Assembly: GCF_014647795.1 (NCBI RefSeq) | Contig: NZ_BMPW01000013.1 | Location: 220,089-284,088 of the forward strand | DNA length: 64,000 nucleotides | DNA from: Actinoplanes campanulatus | GTDB lineage: Bacteria; Actinomycetota; Actinomycetes; Mycobacteriales; Micromonosporaceae | Direction: 5' to 3' | Shown here: one piece after another, positions 52,439 through 63,099 of the stretch | Position numbering within the stretch: the first letter of the stretch is position 1 | Layout: every line of letters begins with the position of its first letter | The notes under the pieces: model-generated | What the model saw: the letters and a program-made list of their open reading frames with translations, nothing else | Database searches by the model: none | What the model was told of the DNA's origin: nothing | Program-made: the position numbers and the translations under genes

Positions 52439-53893
52439 TCAGCCGCCGGCGTCGGGGTAGGCGCCGTCGATCACCGAGGGTGGCCTTGCGCCGGGTGGGG
52501 TGGCGCAGGCGAACGCGCTGGTCACGGCCCGGTGCAGGTCGTGGGCGATGCGTGGGCCGGCGGAGGCGAGCAGTTCGGTGACGGCGTGTTCCAGGACGGC
52601 CGCGGCGGTCGGCCAGTCGGCGACGGCGGCGGCGCTCAGGTGACGGGCGGCCTCGGCCGGGCGATGCCGGAAGAGCAGCGTCGACAGCTCGGGAACCGGT
52701 GGGCCGGCGGCTGCCAGCACGGCCTGCGGGGTGGCGTAGGCGGCGCCGGCCAGGACCGCGAGCGGATCGGTGTAACCGGCGTCGGCCAGGATGAGCAGGG
52801 CCTCGCGGTCGTCGCGGGCGGTGGCCTCGGCGCGGACCCGGCCGGCCAGGGCCGCGACGATCGGGGTGTCGGCGTTGTGGCGGACGATCCCCGCATACGC
52901 CGGCAGGCGGGCCGGATCGAGCGGGGCGGGCACCGGCTCCGGGGTCAGGTCGTCGGCCCCCAGCTGGTGGGCGCGGACGGTGCGCGCGGTGATCCGGGCG
53001 TGCAGGCGGTAGACCGGGTCGGCGACCGGCAGCTCCGGACCGCCGAGGATCTGCTCGTTGGCGGAGACGACCGCCGCCGCCACGGCGCTGCTGCTCGACG
53101 GGGTCTGCCGGATGGTGTTGTGCGCGTGGGCGAGAGCGGGGTCGGGCCGCCGGCCGGCCAGGCGCTGGGCGGTGTAGCGGTCGGAGGCGTCGCACGCGTA
53201 GGCCTCCCGGTAGACGGCGCACAGCCCCGGCAGCTCGGCGAGCAGGGCCAGGCCCAGGTCGGGGGCCAGCTCGAGGATGCCGATCGCGGTGTCGAACCGG
53301 GCGCGGTGATCGGGCCGCAGGTAGGCCAGGACGTCACGGTCGTGGGGCGTCGCGCCACCGGGCCAGGACCGTGACGGCATCCGGGTGATCAGGTGCCGCA
53401 GCCGGGACCAGGCATGGGCCTCACCCTCCAGGTCGTGGACCCGGACGGCGGCGCGGACCAGGGCGCAGTGGGCGACGGCGGCCTCGCCGGGATCCTCGAT
53501 CAGGGTGGCCAGGGCGGTCGCGGTGTGGCGGTCGGTGGGCGCCAGGTGGGTGACGAAGACGCGCAGGAGGCGGGCCAGCGAATGCGGGTTGCCCGGGTGG
53601 GGTGGCGCCGGGAGCAGGGAGCGGGGCAGGTCGGCGGGCGTGGTGAACAGGTGACGGCGGGGGTCGGCGGGCTGCTCGCTCCGGCGCGGGCCCGGGGCGG
53701 CCGGGGTGGCGAGAAGGCCCCGGAGCACGCTCAGGTGGAGGATCCGCGGCAGGTCGGCCCCGGCGCCGAGGACGGTCGCCAGGGCGTCGTCGAGCAGGCG
53801 CCGGAAGTGGTCGTCGGAGCCGTTGCGAGTGTGCAGGGACAGCCGCAGCGTGCGGTCGAGGATGGTCACGCCGTGATCTTCGGTCGCGGTCAC
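52439..53893 (-). CDS. Unrecognised 484-residue protein
   Basis: A long helical, Ala/Leu/Arg-rich soluble protein. It has no signal peptide, membrane segment, Walker motif or cysteine cluster. The C-terminal half has repeating helices (AALAGRVRAEATARDDREAL, LLILADAGYTDPLAVLAGAA) reminiscent of an alpha-solenoid. GTG 53893 is preceded by GGAGG; an earlier in-frame ATG at 53959 is not supported by a ribosome site. Codon use is normal. I cannot name a family. The tandem repeats sit just behind its stop. Confidence 0.7.
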   Translation of the reverse strand: MTATEDHGVTILDRTLRLSLHTRNGSDDHFRRLLDDALATVLGAGADLPRILHLSVLRGLLATPAAPGPRRSEQPADPRRHLFTTPADLPRSLLPAPPHPGNPHSLARLLRVFVTHLAPTDRHTATALATLIEDPGEAAVAHCALVRAAVRVHDLEGEAHAWSRLRHLITRMPSRSWPGGATPHDRDVLAYLRPDHRARFDTAIGILELAPDLGLALLAELPGLCAVYREAYACDASDRYTAQRLAGRRPDPALAHAHNTIRQTPSSSSAVAAAVVSANEQILGGPELPVADPVYRLHARITARTVRAHQLGADDLTPEPVPAPLDPARLPAYAGIVRHNADTPIVAALAGRVRAEATARDDREALLILADAGYTDPLAVLAGAAYATPQAVLAAAGPPVPELSTLLFRHRPAEAARHLSAAAVADWPTAAAVLEHAVTELLASAGPRIAHDLHRAVTSAFACATPPGARPPSVIDGAYPDAGG

Positions 53894-54072
53894 GGGTCCT
53901 CCGATCGATGTTTGTGCCTGCCGGTCTGCTGCGGGAATGCTACCGGCCGGGTACGACAAGTCACGGTCCGTCGCGGTCTCGGCCGGGTGGAGCGGAGCCG
54001 ATCGGGCCGAAAACGTCAGGGGGCGGGTCTAGGTTCGAGGGGATCGCGAATTCGACGACGATGGAGTTTCAG

Positions 54073-54483
54073 ATGACGTCCCGGCTCAACCCGTACATCG
54101 CGTTCAGCGGAAACGCGCGTGAGGCCATCGAGTTCTACCAGTCGATCTTCGGTGGTGACCTGACGTTGCACACGTTCGGCCAGTTCGGCGCGCCCGATCC
54201 GTCCATCGCCGACCAGGTGATGCACGCTCAACTCGAGACGCCGCAGGGCTACACCCTGATGGTGTCCGACACCCCGCCGGGCATGAGCCACACCCCGGGC
54301 GACAACGTCACCGTCAGCCTCAGCGGCACGGACGGTGACGAGTTGCGCAAGGCCTGGGCGGGGCTCTCGGCGGGCGGCACGATCAACATGCCGCTGGAGA
54401 AGCAGATGTGGGGCGACGAGTTCGGTCAGCTGGTCGACCGGTTCGGCATCCCATGGATGGTCAACATCGTCGGGGCAGGCTGA
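54073..54483 (+). CDS. VOC-superfamily (PhnB/glyoxalase-like) protein
   Basis: A 136-residue protein: LNPYIAFSGNAREAIEFYQS, IFGGDLTLHTFGQ, ADQVMHAQLET and a C-terminal WGDEFGQLVDRFGIPWMVNI, the DUF1338-like PhnB/3-demethylubiquinone-methyltransferase-like VOC pattern. ATG 54073 has GGAG 6 bases upstream and is preferred over ATG 54061. Enzymatic role unknown; these proteins often bind a metal and small electrophile. Confidence 0.9.
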   Translation: MTSRLNPYIAFSGNAREAIEFYQSIFGGDLTLHTFGQFGAPDPSIADQVMHAQLETPQGYTLMVSDTPPGMSHTPGDNVTVSLSGTDGDELRKAWAGLSAGGTINMPLEKQMWGDEFGQLVDRFGIPWMVNIVGAG

Positions 54484-54546
54484 CGGCCCCGTGGACGGCT
54501 CCGGTGACGCCGGGGCCGTCCACGGCCGGAGTTCAGGCGGCGGCGG

Positions 54547-54700
54547 CTTCCGCAAACTCGGGGATGGGCCGGAGACCGGGCGGTTACCCTTCCAAATCTC
54601 GCGGATGGGCCCGAGGCCGGGCGGTAACGCTTCCAGAATCTCGCGGATGGGCCGGAGGTCAGGCGGCGGCCGCGGCTTCCAGGACCTCGCGGATGGGCTG
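54547..54700. repeat. Tandem copies of the DUF4259 gene 3' end
   Basis: Four units begin CTTCC at 54547, 54589, 54630 and 54676 and contain the core CTCGCGGATGGGC (first unit diverged). The last unit is the real C-terminal coding sequence of the minus-strand DUF4259 gene (encoding QPIREVLE). The other three lie beyond its stop at 54659, period 41-46 bp. Confidence 0.85.
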
Positions 54701-55078
54701 GAGGGCGGCGAGCACCTTCGGCAGCCCGTCCTCCCACAGCTCGGCCCACTCGGAGTCGTCGCCGGCCACCCGGTCCAGGGCGCGCAGGGCCAGGGCGGGC
54801 AGGTCGTCCGGCAGGTCGAGGGTGCCGCCCTCGATGAGGAAATCCGGGGCGTACGCCGTGGTCAGCGCCGTGCCGCCGGGCAGCAGAGACGCGATCACGG
54901 CCGCCGCGGCGACGGCCTCGTCGCCGGTGTCCACCTGGAGGTATTCGCCTTCGTGCAGAACCTCCTCGAGGGTCCTGCGGATCAGGGCGGCACGCTCGCC
55001 GGGGGCGGCCTCGTGCAGGTCGCCGCTCCAGTCGGCGGCGTTGTCGTTGTCGAATGGCCCGATGCCCCAGGCGCCCAT
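54659..55078 (-). CDS. DUF4259 family protein
   Basis: A 139-residue acidic protein with the family opening MGAWGIGPFDNDNAADW and a helical body ending in Ala repeats. GGAGG lies 7 bases before ATG 55078. The family is widespread and uncharacterised, often seen near toxin-immunity or mobile regions; nothing of that kind is visible here. Its 3' end has been copied in tandem three times downstream. Confidence 0.9.
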   Translation of the reverse strand: MGAWGIGPFDNDNAADWSGDLHEAAPGERAALIRRTLEEVLHEGEYLQVDTGDEAVAAAAVIASLLPGGTALTTAYAPDFLIEGGTLDLPDDLPALALRALDRVAGDDSEWAELWEDGLPKVLAALQPIREVLEAAAAA

Positions 55079-55487
55079 TCATGTCCTCCGATGTCATTCG
55101 TGGCGTCGCGTCCGGGAGATGATCACATGTTCTTCGGCGACTCCGATGGTGACGGTGTGACGTCACAATGAGTGACTATTAGGTGCCGCGCATACTCCCT
55201 GTCACTCTTCCGACAAGGATCTCGGAGGAGTGTCCCGGATGGTGCGACGGAATGGCGTTCCCGCTGCTCAGAAATAGTGGGAAGGGGCACGCGTGGCCGA
55301 TGGATTTTGGGGCTAATGACCAATCTTCGGGTGGCTGGTCCACTGTGGTGGCCGACACGAAACGCAATTCTCGGGGTGACTGTGTGATCACAGTCGTGCT
55401 TAGACTCCCGGAGAAATCGACATCGAGCGAGCCGGGGGGCTCGTGCGCCGCCGTGCGGCCATGATGTTGCTTGAGGGGGAGAGCGAC
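55079..55487. other. Control region between DUF4259 and YceI genes
   Basis: AT-richer than its surroundings, with no frame showing normal third-position GC. It contains a 12-bp palindrome TGTGACGTCACA (55156-55167), perhaps for the DUF4259 promoter, and the YceI promoter described separately. A 93-residue open frame (55183-55464) has poor codon bias and is not counted. Confidence 0.5.
55377..55406 (+). promoter_or_regulatory. Candidate YceI promoter with operator in spacer
   Basis: A -10 box TAGACT (55401-55406) with a weak -35 TGACTG (55377-55382) at an 18-bp spacing. The spacer is largely occupied by the palindrome GACTGTG-TGAT-CACAGTC (55378-55395), suggesting control by a dimeric regulator. 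Confidence 0.5.
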
Positions 55488-56159
55488 GTGACGGTCGACC
55501 GGCCGATCCGTGAGTGAAACGGCCTGATCATTCCGGACCCAGGGGTTTACCGACTGGACGAAGCCCACAAGAGGATCGGCTTCGAGGCACAGCACATGAT
55601 GGTCAGCCCGATCCGGGGCGAATTCGCGAAAGGCAGCGCGACGATCGTGGTGGCGGGGGATCCGCTGCGGTCGTCGATCACCGCGACCATTCGGGCGGAC
55701 TCCATCAACACCCACAATTCGGAGCGGGACGCGCACCTGTCCAGCCCGGATTTTCTGGATGTACGGCGTTATCCGACACTGGCGTACCGCAGCACCGGCA
55801 TCGTCTGGGAATCGGACAGTGATCCGATCTTCCACTGGGCCCGGCTGCGCAACAATCCGCTCGGCCGCCGGGGGACCACCGCCGATCTGCCGCCCGCGGC
55901 GACCCGGGCCTCCGGCCGTTTCGTGGTCAAGGGCTGTCTGACGGTCAAGAACGTGAGCCGGCAGATCGACATGCACCTGGAGTTCGGTGGGGCCCGCCGC
56001 GATCCGTACGGCCGGGAGATCTTCGGATTCAGCGCCACCGCCGAGATCGACCGCGAGGACTACGGCCTGGTCTGGAACGTGATGCTGGAGGCGGGCGGCG
56101 TCCTGGTCGGCAAGAAGATCCGTATCGAGATCGCCGGCGAGGCCATCCGCGACTCCTGA
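55488..56159 (+). CDS. YceI-family protein with in-frame TGA at codon 10
   Basis: Frame 55488-56159 encodes a YceI lipocalin-like protein that binds polyisoprenoid-type lipids. GTG 55488 has a GGGGGAG ribosome site and reads MTVDRPIRE, then TGA (55515-55517). The same frame then continues NGLIIPDPGVYRLDEAHKRI and the rest of the domain (FEAQHMMVSPIRGEF, the conserved YceI N-terminus). No ATG/GTG/TTG lies between the TGA and ATG 55596, and starting at 55596 would delete the first strands. So this is a nonsense-mutated gene, a read-through gene, or a base-call error; a Trp (TGG) codon is the likely ancestor. Confidence 0.85.
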
Positions 56160-56287
56160 CCGGGCCCGGGAGCCCGGGCGGCCCGGGACCAGGCCAGCTC
56201 AAGACCAGGCTGGCCCGGCAGCAGGCCGCCCGGGAGCCCGATCCGCCCGGGAGCCCGAGCGGATCGGGCCCCACGGGCGAGCGGGAC

Positions 56288-58441
<2,154 letters not shown>

Positions 58442-58477
58442 CCCGCGAAGTCTAGAGAGCCGAACGGATGATCGGAT

Positions 58478-60418
58478 TCACCCTGTGGATGACGGGAGAC
58501 CGACCAGGTCGAGAATCCGCTGAGCCGGGGAACCGGTGGCCGCGACCAGGACGAGCGGCGCCTTGTCGTCGTGGTGGCTCTCGGCGACCTGGTGCAGCGC
58601 GGACACCCCGGCGCTGGCCAGATGGCTGACCCCGGACAGGTCGACGGTCATCGGCACGGTGCCGCCCCGGCTGCGGCGCAGCAGCTCCTGCCGGACCTGC
58701 TGCGCCGACGCGGCATCGACGGGGCCGTCCAGGCGGACCCGGGCCTCATTCCCACCGGGCAGCTCGGCGATGGTGAGCTCGGTGGCGCGGGGCACGACGA
58801 CGGCCGCCTCGTCGAAGCGGACCAGCAGCCGGGCCGGGCGGGCCAGCGGGTGCCGGACGGTGGCGACGGTGCCGTCGGCGCCCGGCTCGACCCGCAGGCT
58901 GCGCATCAGCTGGGCGGTGAGCGCCAGGCCCCGGCCGCGAGCCGGCTGCCGTTGCGGCGCCTGCCAGCCGCCGTGGTCGGTGACCGTCACCTCGACCGTG
59001 CCGGTGCGGTCCAGCCCGGCCCGGATCCCGACGACGTCGCGGCGGGGGTCGCCGCCGTACCCGTGCTCGATCGCGTTGGTGGCCAGCTCCCCGACGGCGT
59101 GCTGGAGGGCGAAGACGTCGTGTTCGGCCGCACCGATCTCGGTCAGCCAGTCGGCCAGCCGGCCGCGGGCGCCGCGCAGCGCCGACGCCTCCGCGGGCAG
59201 ATCGATCGTCAGTTCCGGTACGGCCGGGACACGCTGGGCGGCCAGCAACGTGATGTCGTCGGCGTGCCCACCGGTACGGACCAGCAGCTCCAGCGTCTGG
59301 GTGCAGACCCGCTCGGCGGCCGTCTCCGGGTCCCGTAGCGCCCGCCCGGCCGCCGCGTCCGCCGCCACGTGCGCCAGTTCGGCGGCACTGTCCAGGGTGC
59401 CGTCGCGCCCGCTGCCGGGCCGTTCCAGGATCCCGTCGGTGTAGAGAAGCAGCAGGTCGCCCTCGGCGAGCCGTTCGGTGCGGACCGGGAACGTTCCGCC
59501 GGTGCCGAGCGGGACGCCCCACGTGCCGGGCAGGTAGCGGGCGTCGCGGCCGGCCGGGATGAGCAGCGGCGCCGGATGGCCGGCCGTGCAGTACGACAGC
59601 TCCCCGGTGGCCGCGTCGAAGACGGCCAGGCACACCGTCGCCGCGTACGCCGCCCGGACCCGCCCGGCGAACCGGTCCGCGGCGGCCAGCGCCTCGGAGA
59701 TGCCGGCCCCGGCGTCGAGCCGTTCCTGGAGCACCGCCCGCAGCTGTCCCATCACTCCGGAGGCGGTGACCCCGTGCCCCACCACGTCGCCGACCACCAG
59801 CGCGACCCGCCCGTCCGGCCGGGCCACCACGTCGAACCAGTCGCCGCCGGCCGCCGTGTCCGCGTCGGCGAGCAGATAGCTGGCCGCCACCTGCAACCCC
59901 GGCAGCACCGGCAGCCCGGCCGGCAGCAGCTCCCGTTGCAGGGCGTTTATCACGTCCCGGCTCTGCTCGTAGCGGCGGCGCAGCCGGTCCGCCTCGGCCT
60001 CGGCGGCCAGCCGGGTGCGGGCCAGCTCGGTGACGTCGAACCCGGCCCCGATGACGCCACGGCGCCGGCCGTCCGCGTCCAGCCACGGCACGATCGTGAA
60101 CGTCGCGAACATCTCCAGCGCCGACCCGTCGGGCTGGTCGATGTGGGTCCGCCACTGCCGCCCGATGACCGGCTCCCCGGTGCGGTACACCTCGTGGTAG
60201 GCGTCCACATACTGCTGTCCGGCCAGGTCGGCGATGACCTCCCGGATCGGGCGGCCCAGGATGTCGCGCCCGGGCAGGACGGCACGGGTCGCCGCGTTGC
60301 ACGCCACCAGCAGCAGGTCCGGCCCCTCGCACACGGCGACGATGAAGGGCAGCTGATCGACCGCGGCCATCATCGCGTCGAGCTCACCGGCATCCGGTAC
60401 GTTCACGCTCGTCACCAT
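58478..60418 (-). CDS. PAS-PP2C(SpoIIE)-HATPase-STAS regulator in one chain
   Basis: A 646-residue protein with four modules: PAS (about 12-135), a coiled stretch (about 135-165), a SpoIIE-type PP2C phosphatase (about 170-395; GGDWFDVV, DGILE and HADDITLL hold the metal Asp residues), an RsbW/HATPase_c kinase-like domain (about 400-530; HAVGELATNAIEHGYGG as N-box, GRGLALT) and a STAS anti-anti-sigma domain (about 545-646; VDLSGVSHLASAGV with the phosphorylatable Ser). It joins all parts of the sigma-factor partner switch in one polypeptide. Its stop is 36 bases from the recQ start on the same strand. Confidence 0.93.
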   Translation of the reverse strand: MVTSVNVPDAGELDAMMAAVDQLPFIVAVCEGPDLLLVACNAATRAVLPGRDILGRPIREVIADLAGQQYVDAYHEVYRTGEPVIGRQWRTHIDQPDGSALEMFATFTIVPWLDADGRRRGVIGAGFDVTELARTRLAAEAEADRLRRRYEQSRDVINALQRELLPAGLPVLPGLQVAASYLLADADTAAGGDWFDVVARPDGRVALVVGDVVGHGVTASGVMGQLRAVLQERLDAGAGISEALAAADRFAGRVRAAYAATVCLAVFDAATGELSYCTAGHPAPLLIPAGRDARYLPGTWGVPLGTGGTFPVRTERLAEGDLLLLYTDGILERPGSGRDGTLDSAAELAHVAADAAAGRALRDPETAAERVCTQTLELLVRTGGHADDITLLAAQRVPAVPELTIDLPAEASALRGARGRLADWLTEIGAAEHDVFALQHAVGELATNAIEHGYGGDPRRDVVGIRAGLDRTGTVEVTVTDHGGWQAPQRQPARGRGLALTAQLMRSLRVEPGADGTVATVRHPLARPARLLVRFDEAAVVVPRATELTIAELPGGNEARVRLDGPVDAASAQQVRQELLRRSRGGTVPMTVDLSGVSHLASAGVSALHQVAESHHDDKAPLVLVAATGSPAQRILDLVGLPSSTG

Positions 60419-60456
60419 GCCATCGTGCCGGACCCGCCGCTAGAAGGCGCCGAACG

Positions 60457-61128
60457 TCACTCGGCCAGGGGCAGATCGATGGTGTGGGCGGTGTGCGACG
60501 CCTTGACGCTCAGGTAGCGGACGTTGGCCGCGGACAGGTGCACCCCGGTCGGGATCCGCTGAGTGACGTCGATCCCCAGGTCGGCGAGCTGGCCGGCCTT
60601 GTCCGGGTTGTTGCTGAGCAGCCGCACCCGGTCGACACCGAGGGCGAGCAGCATCTGCGCGGCCGCCGTGTAGTCGCGCTCGTCCTCGCCCCGCCCCAGC
60701 GCCACGTTCGCCTGGTAGGTGTCGAGGCCGTCGTCCTGGAGCGCGTACGCGTCGAGTTTCGCGTACAGGCCGATGCCGCGGCCCTCCTGGCGCAGGTAGA
60801 GCAGGAAACCGCCCTGCTCGGCGATCCGTTCGACGGCCTCGCGCAGCTGCGGACCGCAGTCGCAGCGCTGGCTGCCGAAGACGTCGCCGGTGAGGCACTC
60901 GCTGTGCGGCCGGACCAGTGGGGCACGTCCACCGGCCGCCGACTTGGTCAGGGCCCGTTGCCAGTCGCCGAGGCCGAGCGCCAGATGTTCCTTGCCGTCG
61001 TCCAGCCCGTCGAAGGTCATCACCCGGGCCGTCGTCGCGTAGCCGTCGGGGAAACGCAGCGGCACGGTGACCTGACGGCGAATGCTCGCCTTGGCAACCG
61101 TCATATGCATGGCCGTGGCCTCGAACAT
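60457..61128 (-). CDS. ribA: GTP cyclohydrolase II
   Basis: A 223-residue stand-alone GCH II. It has zinc cysteines 78, 89 and 91 (ECLTGDVFGSQRCDCG) and the catalytic RQEGRGIGLYAKL. Tyr128 (KLDAYALQDDG) corresponds to E. coli Tyr105, the residue replaced by Met in the Streptomyces paralogue that makes a formamidopyrimidine product. This enzyme should therefore make the normal riboflavin-type diaminopyrimidine. ATG 61128 follows GAGGAGG. It is divergent from a RibD-type reductase; no other rib gene is near, so it may serve a second pathway. Confidence 0.93.
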   Translation of the reverse strand: MFEATAMHMTVAKASIRRQVTVPLRFPDGYATTARVMTFDGLDDGKEHLALGLGDWQRALTKSAAGGRAPLVRPHSECLTGDVFGSQRCDCGPQLREAVERIAEQGGFLLYLRQEGRGIGLYAKLDAYALQDDGLDTYQANVALGRGEDERDYTAAAQMLLALGVDRVRLLSNNPDKAGQLADLGIDVTQRIPTGVHLSAANVRYLSVKASHTAHTIDLPLAE

Positions 61129-61240
61129 CGGTCCTCCTCGTTGGTTCCCGCCGTGCTCGGCGACGTCAGATGCACTGCCCGGAGATCGGCCCTCGCACAC
61201 AGCGGATTATGGTGAGGAACAATCCCGGGAGGCGTCATCG

Positions 61241-61933
61241 GTGGCTGAGCGTCCTTACACCTTGCTGAGCTGTGGCATGTCCATCGACGGTTACGTCGAC
61301 GACACGACCCAGGAGCGGCTGCTCCTGTCGAACGACGCGGATTTCGACCGGGTCGACGAGGTCCGCGCCCAGTGCGACGCGATCCTGGTCGGCGCCGGCA
61401 CGATCCGCCAGGACAATCCGCGGCTGCTGGTGCGCTCCGCGACCCGCCGGGCCGAGCGGATCGCCCGTGGGGAAGATCCGGACCCGGTGAAGGTCACCGT
61501 AACCGGTAGCTGCCACCTCGATCCGGGGGCGTCGTTCTTCACCACGGGGGAGTCCGCGAAGCTGGTCTACTGCGCCACGTCGACCGTGGACGAGGCCCGG
61601 AAGCTGCTGGACGACCGGGCCACCGTGGTCGACGGCGGTGACCCGGTGGACGTCCGCCGCGTCTCCGCCGACCTCGGCGCGCGCGGGATCCGCCGCCTCA
61701 TGGTGGAGGGCGGCGGTCACATGCACACCCAGTTCCTCGCCGCCGGGCTCGCCGACGAGTTGCAGCTGGTGGTGGCCCCGTTCTTCGTCGGCGACTCGCG
61801 GGCGCCGCGGTTCGTCTACGACGGCGACTTCCCGTGGAGCTCCGGCAACCGGGCCACTCTCGCCGAGGTCCGCCCGATGGGTGACGTGGTGCTGCTGCGC
61901 TACGCGCTGTCCGAGCGGTTCGGCCGACCCTGA
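61241..61933 (+). CDS. RibD C-terminal-type pyrimidine reductase / DHFR-fold protein
   Basis: A 230-residue reductase resembling the RibD C-domain that converts the deaminated GCH II product using NADPH: MSIDGYVDD, GAGTIRQDNPRLLVR and VEGGGHMHTQFLAAGLADEL are characteristic. GTG 61241 follows GGGAGG. It lies opposite the GCH II gene across 112 bp, the arrangement expected for two steps of one pathway. A deaminase domain is absent. Confidence 0.9.
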   Translation: MAERPYTLLSCGMSIDGYVDDTTQERLLLSNDADFDRVDEVRAQCDAILVGAGTIRQDNPRLLVRSATRRAERIARGEDPDPVKVTVTGSCHLDPGASFFTTGESAKLVYCATSTVDEARKLLDDRATVVDGGDPVDVRRVSADLGARGIRRLMVEGGGHMHTQFLAAGLADELQLVVAPFFVGDSRAPRFVYDGDFPWSSGNRATLAEVRPMGDVVLLRYALSERFGRP

Positions 61934-61935
61934 GA

Positions 61936-63048
61936 TCAAGCCGCGACCCCGCCGGAGTAGGCGGGGCGCGCCCCCACCCGTACCGGAACCCGCCGGCCAC
62001 GATCGGCCGGAAGCGGCACGATGACCGGGAGCGGCGCCATGGCCGGCGCCGGGACGACCGGGAGCGCGAGAGCCGGGACGACCGGGAGCGCCGGGGCGGC
62101 CACCGGCCGCTCGCGACGGCGCGCCACCAGGCGCAGCAGCAGGATCACCGCGCCGGGCGCCGCCGCCACGAACGCCAGGATGCCGTAGGCCACCGCGATC
62201 GTCAGACCCTGCGCCGCGCTCAGCCCGGCCGCGCCGAACGCCCACGCCATGATCCCCTCCCGGGGACCCCAGCCGCCGACGTTGACCGGCAGGCCCATCG
62301 CCAGCAGCGCGAGCAGCAGCAGCGGGGCGAGCTCCAGCAGTGACGCCGTGCTGCCCGCGGCCCGCGCCGCCACCATGAACATCGCCAGATGCCCGGCCAG
62401 CGCCGCGGCCGATGCCAGCAGCACCGCGGGCCCGTTGCGCCGCGACAGCAGACCCACGCGGATCTCGGCCATCCCGGTCCGGGCCGCGCCGGCCGCCCGG
62501 GAACGCCCACGCCGCAGCCGCCGCAGACCGGCGACGATCAGAACGCCGGCCAGCGCGACTCCCACGCTCACCGCGGCCACCCGCGCCACGTTCCCCTTCA
62601 TCAGGGTCAAGACCGGCGATGGTACGGAGACGAGCACCGCGGCGCCGACCGCCAGCAGCACGACCTGCCCCGCGATCCGTTCCAGGACCACCGCCCGGAC
62701 GCCGCGGCCCAGGTCACCCTCGTCCCGGCCGTGCCGGACCGCCCGGCCCACGTCGCCGAGGATCCCGCCCGGCAGCGCGGCGTTGAGGAACAGCGCCTGG
62801 TAGTAGTCGGCGGTCGCGTCCTTCAGCGACAGCCGCATGCCAAGGGCGCGCGCCACCACACACCACCGCCATGCGGTCAGCACCGTGGTCGCCGCGCCGA
62901 TCCCCAGCGCCGCCGCCAGCGCGCCCGTGTCGAGCACACGCAATCCGTCCAGGAACGCGCCGGTCCCGAACCGCCACAGGACCAGTGCCAGGATCCCGGC
63001 ACCGCCCAGCAGTTTCAGCCAGGTCCAGATCGATCGCGTCACGTCCAT
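61936..63048 (-). CDS. LPG synthase-like / flippase-like membrane protein
   Basis: A 370-residue protein with about eight hydrophobic segments of the lysylphosphatidylglycerol-synthase transmembrane fold (LNAALPGGILGDVGRAVRHG and GWGPREGIMAWAFGAAGLS are the family's conserved loops), without the aminoacyl-transferase domain. Members of this type transfer or flip lipids. A Pro/Val-rich tail of about 50 residues ends the protein. It reads in the same direction as the upstream methyltransferase (51-bp gap) and converges with the reductase gene, 2 bases apart. Confidence 0.9.
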   Translation of the reverse strand: MDVTRSIWTWLKLLGGAGILALVLWRFGTGAFLDGLRVLDTGALAAALGIGAATTVLTAWRWCVVARALGMRLSLKDATADYYQALFLNAALPGGILGDVGRAVRHGRDEGDLGRGVRAVVLERIAGQVVLLAVGAAVLVSVPSPVLTLMKGNVARVAAVSVGVALAGVLIVAGLRRLRRGRSRAAGAARTGMAEIRVGLLSRRNGPAVLLASAAALAGHLAMFMVAARAAGSTASLLELAPLLLLALLAMGLPVNVGGWGPREGIMAWAFGAAGLSAAQGLTIAVAYGILAFVAAAPGAVILLLRLVARRRERPVAAPALPVVPALALPVVPAPAMAPLPVIVPLPADRGRRVPVRVGARPAYSGGVAA

Positions 63049-63099
63049 CGTCCCCTCGTAGCCTTCGAGGACTAGTACGCCCGACCGGCGGCTTAAGGT

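Noticed and set aside
52182-53222. A 346-residue minus-strand frame through the tandem repeats
   Set aside because: It is out of frame with the better-supported 484-residue gene and reads as Pro/Arg/Gly-rich repeats.
55183-55464. A 93-residue plus-strand frame upstream of the YceI gene
   Set aside because: Third-position GC is far lower than in real genes here, and it overlaps the promoter and palindrome.
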